From contig JAPLSD010000832.1 of NCBI GenBank assembly GCA_026398835.1, positions 1 through 5,399 of the forward strand: a DNA stretch of 5,399 nt. The letters are read 5' to 3'. The notes below the pieces were generated by a model. It saw nothing but the letters and a program-made list of their open reading frames with translations. It searched no databases and was not told where the DNA came from. Shown here piece by piece: positions 1 through 4,327 of the stretch (positions are counted from its first letter, which is position 1; each line of letters starts with the position of its first letter). This stretch comes from Pseudomonas sp. (GTDB taxonomy: Bacteria; Pseudomonadota; Gammaproteobacteria; Pseudomonadales; Pseudomonadaceae). The position numbers and the translations under genes were made by a program.

Positions 1-134
1 AGGGCTCGGTCGGGGTGGTCATGCGAGTCAAAAACGTGCTGGAAATGCAGGAGGTCGAACTGCTGCCCGTGGATGGCAAGCGTTACCAGCAAGGCGAAAT
101 TGCAATCCTGATTTTCCCGAAGAGTCAGCCATGA
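1..134 (+). CDS. 3' end of an unrecognised protein gene
   Basis: An open frame enters from the left edge (first whole codon at base 3) and stops at TGA 132-134. It gives 43 residues, starting GSVGVVMRVKNVLEMQEVEL and ending with a hydrophobic strand and tail, ILIFPKSQP. The alternating hydrophobic/polar pattern (VGVVMRVKNV, EVELLPV, GEIAILIF) suggests beta strands closing a small soluble domain. No catalytic motif or membrane helix is visible, and I do not recognise the family. It points the same way as the glycosyltransferase, but 140 bases separate them, so a shared transcript is possible but not shown. Coding status is supported by the uninterrupted frame and the Pseudomonas-like G/C third positions. 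Confidence 0.6.
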   Translation, partial: GSVGVVMRVKNVLEMQEVELLPVDGKRYQQGEIAILIFPKSQP

Positions 135-221
135 CTTTGTGTAAATCCTGATGTCATTGTTTTCGCCATTTCCTGAGGAATATCGGACGAACCGCTGATT
201 TGCATCGACGGCCTATCGTCC

Positions 222-278
222 ATGGCGCCCGACTGGGCGCCTCTACCCTCAACGATCCATTTGTCGCTCATGGAATGA
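222..278 (+). CDS. Possible 18-codon leader peptide overlapping the glycosyltransferase start (ATGA)
   Basis: ATG at 222 opens a frame that translates to MAPDWAPLPSTIHLSLME and stops at TGA 276-278. That stop overlaps the proposed glycosyltransferase ATG (275-277) as ATGA, the arrangement typical of translational coupling. The glycosyltransferase start has no good Shine-Dalgarno sequence of its own, which would fit coupling. Against it, this small frame also lacks a clear ribosome binding site (the nearest purine run, GAGGAA, lies about 40 bases upstream), and a frame this short can arise by chance. A 7-bp hairpin sits in its first codons. This is a speculative gene call. Confidence 0.2.
   Translation: MAPDWAPLPSTIHLSLME
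224..241 (+). promoter_or_regulatory. Strong hairpin in the glycosyltransferase leader
   Basis: GGCGCCC (224-230) and GGGCGCC (235-241) are exact inverted repeats around a GACT loop, giving a 7-bp all-G/C stem 33 bases before the start codon at 275. No T-run follows (TCTACCCTC), so it is unlikely to be a simple intrinsic terminator. It could shape translation initiation or mRNA stability. Its role is inferred from position only. Confidence 0.35.
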
Positions 279-1819
279 CTGAATTGAAGCTCTGGAATAG
301 TGAAAATAAAGCGCTGGTGCTTTTGCTCTGGGTATCAGCATTAATCCTGCTGCTGGGCTTGGGAACCAGGGAGCTCTGGGGGGCAGAGACCCGATGGGCA
401 AACATCGCATTGCAAATGCTGCAGTCGGGGGATTACTTCGACCCCTACCTCAAAGGCCTGCCGTATTACGACAAACCATTGCCTTCCTACTGGCTGATAA
501 CCGCCACTGCCTGGCTGATGGGCGGGCTGGATAATTGGTCGCTACGCCTGACTTCGGTCATCGCCGCCTGGCTGAGTATCTGGCTGATCTATTTGATCGG
601 CGAGCAACTGTTTCGCAAAGGTACCGGCCTGATCGCCGGGTGGATGCTGGCGACAACCTTCTATTTCATCTTCTGGGCACGGGTCGCTACCGCCGACATC
701 CTGACCGTCTGCGGTGTACTGGCGGCCGTCTGGTGGTACTGGCGCGGCCCGGATGACACCCGACTGGGCCGCTACACGGTGTTCTTCCTGTTGCTGGCTG
801 CGACCTCGCTACTCAAGGGGCTGATCGGCTTCATCTTGCCGGGGTTGGTGCTGTTGCCGCACGTGCTCAGCGAGAATCGCTGGAAGCGCCACCTCAACCC
901 GCGATTGTGCATGGCCCTGCTGATCGCCGGTCTGTTTTACATGGTGCCGTTCGTCCTTTCACACTTCTATGGTGCCCCCACTTACGGCCAGAGCGGGCTC
1001 GGCCAAGTGTTCCGGGAAAATGTGGTGCGCTTCTTCCAGCCGTTCGACCAATTCGGCCCCATCTACACCTACCTGATCTACCTCCCGGTCTATACCTTGC
1101 CCTGGGCGCCGTTCTGGATACTCGGGTTGTGGCTGGCGCTACGCAATTGGCGGCAAACCGAACCCAACACTCGCTGGCTGATCTGGAGCCTGGGCCTGCT
1201 GTTCCTGTTCTTCACCGCCAGCGGCAGTCGGCGTAGTTACTATGTGTTGCCACTGGTGCCCTTCGCCCAACTGTTAGCCGCCTGGTGGGTCGTGCGCCGT
1301 ATTGACGAAAAACGCGCTGCGGGCAAGGTCAGCGGTCCAGGCTGGAAGAAAGGCTTCGGTGCGGCGGCAGCGCTGCTGATCGTGGTGCTGGGCATCATCT
1401 ATCCCTGGACCAACCTCGGTGGCGGGGTCGTCCCGTTCAGCGCTCAGGTGCGTGCCGAGGCCAGCAAGAGCGCGCCGTGGAATCAGTGGCGCATCGTGAT
1501 GGTTGAGGTCGATAACAAACTGCCGATGTACCTGCAGAATCAGGGCGCACCGTTCTACTACGTACAAGAGACCCAGGACTTTCCACGCGAAGGCGACAGT
1601 GCAACGCTTCTGGCATGGCTGGAAAAAACCAGCGGCCAGCACTGGGACCCGCAGCGCACTATCATCGTCGCGCAATATCAAAAGGCTGATCAGTTGCCGC
1701 TGAACTACCTCGCCGCCGACCACCAGGTGATCACCACCCAGCCTAACAATGGTGAGCGGATGTTCCACTCTCGTGACTATGGCAGCGTTGCGTTCATCCC
1801 CAAGGTAACGACGCCTTGA
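275..1819 (+). CDS. ArnT/PMT-like GT-C glycosyltransferase, integral membrane (glycosyltransferase family 39/83 type)
   Basis: A 514-residue polytopic inner-membrane protein. Family members take a sugar from a polyprenyl-phosphate donor and transfer it on the periplasmic face to lipid A, another glycan or a protein. Visible features: a first membrane helix at about 12-31. A first periplasmic loop, RELWGAETRWANIALQML (32-49), then GDYFDPYLKGLPYYDKPLPSYWL (52-74), matches the ArnT/PMT_2 signature of E-T-R, PYL-G and Y-KP--YW. A second loop has Asp141 in RVATAD. A KG--G--LPG motif lies at 181-190, and ENVVRF through LPWAPF at about 248-280. Several more helices follow, and a soluble C-terminal domain of about 120 residues is probably periplasmic. 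ArnT enzymes have Asp-Glu before the Thr-Arg of loop 1; here it is Ala37-Glu38. No arn pathway genes are nearby, so the donor and acceptor are unknown and arnT should not be assigned. The ATG at 275 is chosen because the hydrophobic N-terminus starts just after it; a TTG at 200 would add 25 residues of unlikely composition. The ribosome site is weak. The 3' end faces ttcA. Confidence 0.88.
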   Translation: MTELKLWNSENKALVLLLWVSALILLLGLGTRELWGAETRWANIALQMLQSGDYFDPYLKGLPYYDKPLPSYWLITATAWLMGGLDNWSLRLTSVIAAWLSIWLIYLIGEQLFRKGTGLIAGWMLATTFYFIFWARVATADILTVCGVLAAVWWYWRGPDDTRLGRYTVFFLLLAATSLLKGLIGFILPGLVLLPHVLSENRWKRHLNPRLCMALLIAGLFYMVPFVLSHFYGAPTYGQSGLGQVFRENVVRFFQPFDQFGPIYTYLIYLPVYTLPWAPFWILGLWLALRNWRQTEPNTRWLIWSLGLLFLFFTASGSRRSYYVLPLVPFAQLLAAWWVVRRIDEKRAAGKVSGPGWKKGFGAAAALLIVVLGIIYPWTNLGGGVVPFSAQVRAEASKSAPWNQWRIVMVEVDNKLPMYLQNQGAPFYYVQETQDFPREGDSATLLAWLEKTSGQHWDPQRTIIVAQYQKADQLPLNYLAADHQVITTQPNNGERMFHSRDYGSVAFIPKVTTP

Positions 1820-1822
1820 GTG

Positions 1823-1857
1823 ATAGATCGAGAGGCCTGGCAGGCCTCTCGATCTAT
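1823..1857. terminator. Shared palindrome between convergent genes, likely bidirectional terminator
   Basis: ATAGATCGAGAGGCCTG (1823-1839) and CAGGCCTCTCGATCTAT (1841-1857) are perfect inverted repeats around one central G. In practice this is a stem of about 15 bp with a short TGGCA loop. It fills almost the whole 37-bp gap between the glycosyltransferase stop (1817-1819) and the ttcA stop (complement of 1857-1859), overlapping the last base of the latter. The same hairpin can form in both transcripts. Neither side has a real T-run, so it may act as a transcript-end stabiliser or depend on Rho or on convergent transcription rather than being a textbook intrinsic terminator. Confidence 0.7.
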
Positions 1858-2681
1858 TAGAGGTTCAGCACATTGACGAACCGCGAAGCTGCGGTTTCGT
1901 CGATCCGCAGGTGTGTAAAGTCGAACAGGTTGCGATCCGCCAGTTGCGAGGGGATAACGTTCTGCAAGCTGCGGAAGATGCTTTCGGTCCGCCCAGGGGT
2001 CTTGCGGTCCCATTCCTGGAGCATTTCCTTGACCACCTGACGTTGCAGGTTTTCCTGAGAGCCACAGAGATTGCACGGGATGATCGGGAATTGCTTGAAG
2101 TCGGAATAAGCCTGGATGTCTTTCTCGTTGCAGTACGCCAGCGGCCGGATCACCACGTTGCGTCCATCATCGGCGCGCAGCTTGGGCGGCATGGCCTTGA
2201 GCGAGCCGTTGTAGAACATGTTGAGGAAAAAGGTCTCGACGATGTCATCGCGGTGATGACCGAGGGCCATTTTGGTCGCGCCGATTTCGTCGGCGAAGGT
2301 GTACAAGGTGCCGCGGCGCAGACGCGAGCATAACGAGCAGGTGGTCTTGCCTTCAGGAATCAGTTCCTTGACCACCGAATACGTGTCTTTTTCGACGATG
2401 TGGTATTCCACACCCAACGCTTTCAAATAGGCCGGCAGCACATGTTCGGGAAAACCCGGCTGCTTCTGGTCCATGTTCACCGCGACGATGTCGAACTTGA
2501 TCGGTGCAACCTTCTGCAGATGCATCAGTACATCGAGCATGGTGTAACTGTCCTTGCCACCGGACAGGCACACCATGACCTTATCGCCCTCTTCGATCAT
2601 GTTGAAATCGGCGACCGCTTCACCGGCCTGCCGACGAAGGCGTTTCTGCAGTTTGTTCTGGTTGACCGTAAGAGTGCCCAT
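1857..2681 (-). CDS. ttcA: tRNA-cytidine(32) 2-sulfurtransferase TtcA
   Basis: A cytoplasmic iron-sulfur enzyme that uses ATP to adenylate C32 in the anticodon loop of certain tRNAs and replaces O2 with sulfur, giving 2-thiocytidine (known for the family). The 274-residue product has the PP-loop ATP-binding motif SGGKDS at 40-45. It has the CxxC of [12 protein letters not shown] at Cys115/Cys118 and the CNLCGSQ motif with Cys203/Cys206. In TtcA, the first pair plus one cysteine of the second motif hold the [4Fe-4S] cluster. The [10 protein letters not shown] segment (141-150) is also typical. No key residue is missing. The frame stays open upstream to 2792, but the ATG at 2681 ([15 protein letters not shown]) matches the family's usual N-terminus. 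The extra 37 codons are unlike the family and contain the best promoter candidate. The ribosome site before 2681 is weak (a GGAT or CAAG in CGCGGATTTCAAGCGCC). It is transcribed convergently with the glycosyltransferase and divergently from the Yip1 gene, probably alone. Confidence 0.97.
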   Translation of the reverse strand: MGTLTVNQNKLQKRLRRQAGEAVADFNMIEEGDKVMVCLSGGKDSYTMLDVLMHLQKVAPIKFDIVAVNMDQKQPGFPEHVLPAYLKALGVEYHIVEKDTYSVVKELIPEGKTTCSLCSRLRRGTLYTFADEIGATKMALGHHRDDIVETFFLNMFYNGSLKAMPPKLRADDGRNVVIRPLAYCNEKDIQAYSDFKQFPIIPCNLCGSQENLQRQVVKEMLQEWDRKTPGRTESIFRSLQNVIPSQLADRNLFDFTHLRIDETAASRFVNVLNL

Positions 2682-2721
2682 GGCGCTTGAAATCCGCGAA
2701 GATGTGTGACGAAAAGCCGGC

Positions 2722-2750
2722 ATTTTACGCAAAAACTCTGCGTGGGCGAA
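2722..2750 (-). promoter_or_regulatory. Candidate ttcA promoter
   Basis: On the - strand, TAAAAT (complement of 2722-2727) is a good -10 box. It is preceded by a 17-base spacer and TTCGCC (complement of 2745-2750), a weak -35 with 3 of 6 consensus bases. Transcription would begin near 2715, leaving a leader of about 34 bases before the ATG at 2681. This placement also argues against the longer in-frame ttcA start. The spacer carries an ACGCA-N7-TGCGT dyad. Confidence 0.45.
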
Positions 2751-2886
2751 GAGGCTGCCCATGCGTAAACCCCGCGAGGCTGGCGCATACACAGGATTTG
2801 CGTGATTCCAGAAGATGCAGCGATTAACCCTCGCGTTTACAGCGCGATTTGCTCTAAAGGGTCACACCTTTGCAAGCAACTCCTTT

Positions 2887-2893
2887 CTATACT
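2887..2893 (+). promoter_or_regulatory. Candidate sigma-S-like -10 element for the Yip1-family gene
   Basis: CTATACT matches the extended -10 sequence favoured by the stationary-phase sigma factor RpoS (C just before TATACT). No good -35 lies 15-18 bases upstream (CACCTT is the 17-base spacing), which fits sigma-S promoters better than strong sigma-70 ones. Transcription would start near 2900, giving a leader of about 98 bases. The call rests on a short motif and position. Confidence 0.4.
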
Positions 2894-2983
2894 GCGACAT
2901 AAGGTCGTACACATCCAGAGACCTCTACTTACTCAGGCCGCTTGGCCCGTAGGCGCTCCGCTGGGGGGCGATGGTAAAAACAA

Positions 2984-2989
2984 AAGGAG
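2984..2989 (+). promoter_or_regulatory. Ribosome binding site that decides the Yip1-family start
   Basis: AAGGAG is a near-perfect Shine-Dalgarno sequence, 8 bases before the ATG at 2998. It lies inside the longer frame that opens at ATG 2971, so it argues for 2998 as the true start and against the 9-residue extension (MVKTKGVTG). Confidence 0.85.
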
Positions 2990-2997
2990 TGACTGGC

Positions 2998-3600
2998 ATG
3001 ATCCATCACGTAGTGGGGCTCTTCACCCACCCTGATCAAGAATGGCGAGAGATCCGTGGCGACGAAGAGGAAAGCATCAGCCACATGTACCTCACCCACA
3101 CGCTGATTCTCGCGGCGATTCCAGCGATTTCAGCCTTTTTCGGTACCACTAAGGTCGGCTGGGTCATCGGCAGCCGCGCTCCAGTCATGCTCACTCAGGA
3201 AAGTGCACTGTGGATGACGATCATGTCCTATCTGGCCATGCTCGGTGGCGTAGCCGTGATGGGCGCCTTCGTTCACTGGATGGCGCGTACGTATGATGCC
3301 AGCCCAAGTCTGGCTCGTTGCGTCGCATTTGCTACCTACACTGCTACGCCGCTATTTGTCGGAGGTCTGGCGGCGCTGTATCCACACATGTGGTTGGGGA
3401 TGATCGTCGGGACTGCAGCCATCTGCTACACGGTGTACCTGCTGTATGTGGGCTTGCCGACCTTCATGAACATTCCATCGGATGAGGGTTTTCTGTTCTC
3501 GAGTTCGGTGCTGGCCGTTGGGCTGGTCGTGCTGGTCGCGATCATGGCCTTCACTGTAATCGTCTGGGGCCTGGGCGTCGGCCCCGTCTATACCAACTAA
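2998..3600 (+). CDS. Yip1-domain inner-membrane protein, YohC-like
   Basis: A 200-residue membrane protein with a short cytoplasmic N-terminus that contains the family-type opening MIHHVVGLFTHPDQEWREI. About five hydrophobic segments follow, at roughly 33-57, 72-95, 106-127, 131-153 and 168-193. The fourth segment ends in YLLYVGLPTFM (147-157), the conserved Y--Y-GLP motif of bacterial Yip1/YohC proteins. A run of acidic residues, GDEEES (21-26), precedes the first helix. The length is normal and nothing is missing. The molecular function of bacterial Yip1-domain proteins is not established; a membrane or envelope role is all that can be inferred. It starts at 2998 with an excellent ribosome site and appears to be a single-gene unit, with its own candidate promoter upstream and a hairpin 49 bases downstream. 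The sigma-S-like -10 suggests stationary-phase or stress expression, which is inference. Confidence 0.88.
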   Translation: MIHHVVGLFTHPDQEWREIRGDEEESISHMYLTHTLILAAIPAISAFFGTTKVGWVIGSRAPVMLTQESALWMTIMSYLAMLGGVAVMGAFVHWMARTYDASPSLARCVAFATYTATPLFVGGLAALYPHMWLGMIVGTAAICYTVYLLYVGLPTFMNIPSDEGFLFSSSVLAVGLVVLVAIMAFTVIVWGLGVGPVYTN

Positions 3601-3649
3601 ACAGGGGCAACTGACGCCATCTATATAACAAACAAAAATCTGCCAACAC

Positions 3650-3669
3650 AGGCCGCCGCAAGGCGGCCT
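3650..3669 (+). terminator. GCAA-tetraloop hairpin after the Yip1-family gene
   Basis: AGGCCGCC (3650-3657) and GGCGGCCT (3662-3669) form an 8-bp G/C stem closed by a stable GCAA (GNRA) tetraloop. It is followed by TTCTAATGG, a short T-rich tail. It sits 49 bases after the Yip1-family stop and before the sprT-like gene, so it most likely ends the first transcript. The T-run is short, so some read-through into the next gene is possible. Confidence 0.75.
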
Positions 3670-3704
3670 TCTAATGGGTGGGTGACCATTCGGCGCCTGA
3701 CAGA

Positions 3705-3733
3705 TTCGGAATTCGCGAAGATTGCGGCATACT
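3705..3733 (+). promoter_or_regulatory. Weak candidate promoter for the SprT-family gene
   Basis: TTCGGA (3705-3710) and CATACT (3728-3733) are spaced by 17 bases and match 3 and 4 of 6 consensus bases. A start near 3740 would leave a leader of about 20 bases holding the GGAG ribosome site. It lies just after the upstream terminator, where a promoter is expected. The match alone is weak. Confidence 0.3.
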
Positions 3734-3758
3734 CGACACCTCTGGAGATCCGTACAGC

Positions 3759-4253
3759 ATGCCCGAGCAACTCAATACCCGCGTCGAAGACTGTTTCCAA
3801 CAAGCCGAATCCTTTTTCAAACGAACATTCAAACGCCCCATAGTCAGCTTCAAGTTGCGCGGCCAAAAAGCTGGCGTCGCGCATTTGCACGAAAATCTGT
3901 TGCGTTTCAATCCGCAGTTGTACCGGGAAAACAGCGAAGACTTTCTCAAACAGACCGTGCCCCACGAAGTCGCGCACCTGATCGCCCACCAACTGTTCGG
4001 CGAGCGCATCCAACCCCATGGCGAAGAGTGGCAATTGATCATGCGCGGGGTGTACGAGCTGCCGCCCAACCGCTGTCACACCTACGCGATCAAACGCCGC
4101 AACGTCACCCGTTACATCTACCGCTGCCCTTGTGCTGACAGCGACTTCCCGTTTTCGGCCCAGCGTCATGGACTGGTCAAACAGGGACGGCGTTATCTGT
4201 GCCGCAGGTGCCGGCATACGCTGGTGTTCAGTGGGGAGATGCGGGTGGAGTGA
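3759..4253 (+). CDS. SprT-family zinc metalloprotein
   Basis: A 164-residue soluble protein with the SprT-like domain. The gluzincin-type zinc site HEVAH lies at 69-73 (His69, Glu70, His73). A third ligand is probably His87 in PHGEEW (86-91), which matches the HG--W motif of the family. A C-terminal zinc ribbon is marked by Cys123 and Cys125 in YRCPC and by Cys148 and Cys151 in YLCRRC. The eukaryotic relative Spartan (SPRTN) is a DNA-dependent protease for DNA-protein crosslinks. The bacterial SprT proteins carry the same catalytic residues, but their substrate is not established, so protease activity here is an inference. The length is typical. ATG 3759 is chosen because GGAG (3744-3747) lies 11 bases upstream and the family N-terminus (MPEQLNTRVEDCFQQAE) begins there; the frame stays open to ATG 3678, but that would overlap the probable promoter. 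The gene appears to be transcribed alone and ends facing the CoA-transferase-family gene. Confidence 0.93.
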   Translation: MPEQLNTRVEDCFQQAESFFKRTFKRPIVSFKLRGQKAGVAHLHENLLRFNPQLYRENSEDFLKQTVPHEVAHLIAHQLFGERIQPHGEEWQLIMRGVYELPPNRCHTYAIKRRNVTRYIYRCPCADSDFPFSAQRHGLVKQGRRYLCRRCRHTLVFSGEMRVE

Positions 4254-4290
4254 GGTTGTCGATTTCTGACCAACATCTCTAGTAGCCCCT

Positions 4291-4316
4291 CTGGCCTCAT
4301 CGCGGGCAAGCGATGA
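4291..4316. repeat. Degenerate REP-like element with hairpin
   Basis: The stretch CTGGCCTCATCGCGGGCAAGC (first base 4291) closely resembles the left half of the REP elements common between genes in P. fluorescens-group genomes, where GCGGGCAAG is normally followed by CCCGC. Here the right half has been lost or changed. Instead, TCATCGC (4297-4303) pairs exactly with GCGATGA (4310-4316) around a GGGCAA loop. It lies in the 74-bp gap between two convergent genes and is followed on + by TCTTG, so it may also help to end the SprT-family transcript. The REP assignment is from memory of the consensus. Confidence 0.5.
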
Positions 4317-4327
4317 TCTTGAAGGCG

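Larger units (their letters stand above)
2682..2997. other. 316-bp divergent intergenic region (ttcA / Yip1 gene)
   Basis: No convincing gene lies here; the open frames crossing it are an extension of ttcA and a chance + strand frame. It holds a likely ttcA promoter on - (about 2722-2750), four TGCGT/ACGCA words between 2727 and 2803, a sigma-S-like -10 on + (2887-2893), a roughly 100-base leader and the ribosome site of the Yip1 gene. The leader contains small inverted repeats: AGGTC/GACCT around 2902-2925, and GGCC-GCTT-GGCC just after 2935. None is strong enough to name a riboswitch or a small RNA. Confidence 0.6.

Noticed and set aside
170..180. TTCCTGAGGAA palindrome as an operator or terminator
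   Set aside because: Arms of only 5 bases with no further symmetry and no T-run; too likely by chance.
200..274. TTG start for the glycosyltransferase at 200
   Set aside because: It adds 25 residues of unlikely composition before the first membrane helix and has no suitably spaced ribosome site; the ATG at 275 fits better.
1274..1768. Antisense open frame (164 codons) within the glycosyltransferase gene
   Set aside because: A shadow of the sense codons, with no ribosome site or recognisable domain.
1911..2333. Plus-strand open frame (140 codons) opposite ttcA
   Set aside because: The opposite strand encodes complete TtcA with all motifs; this frame is a by-product of G/C-rich third positions.
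2682..2792. N-terminal extension of ttcA to the Met at 2792
   Set aside because: The added 37 residues do not look like the TtcA N-terminus, and the segment contains the best candidate ttcA promoter; the family start is at 2681.
2870..2893. TTGCAA / TATACT as a sigma-70 promoter pair
   Set aside because: The spacer is only 12 bases, too short for sigma-70; the sigma-S-like -10 alone is the better reading.
2802..3035. Plus-strand open frame (77 codons) across the intergenic region into the Yip1-family gene
   Set aside because: It spans the promoter and ribosome site and overlaps the real gene in another frame; its composition does not look like a protein.
3621..4217. Long antisense open frame (198 codons) opposite the SprT-family gene
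   Set aside because: It mirrors the sprT-like coding sequence in a G+C-rich genome; the sense strand has clear HExxH and zinc-ribbon motifs and the antisense product resembles nothing.
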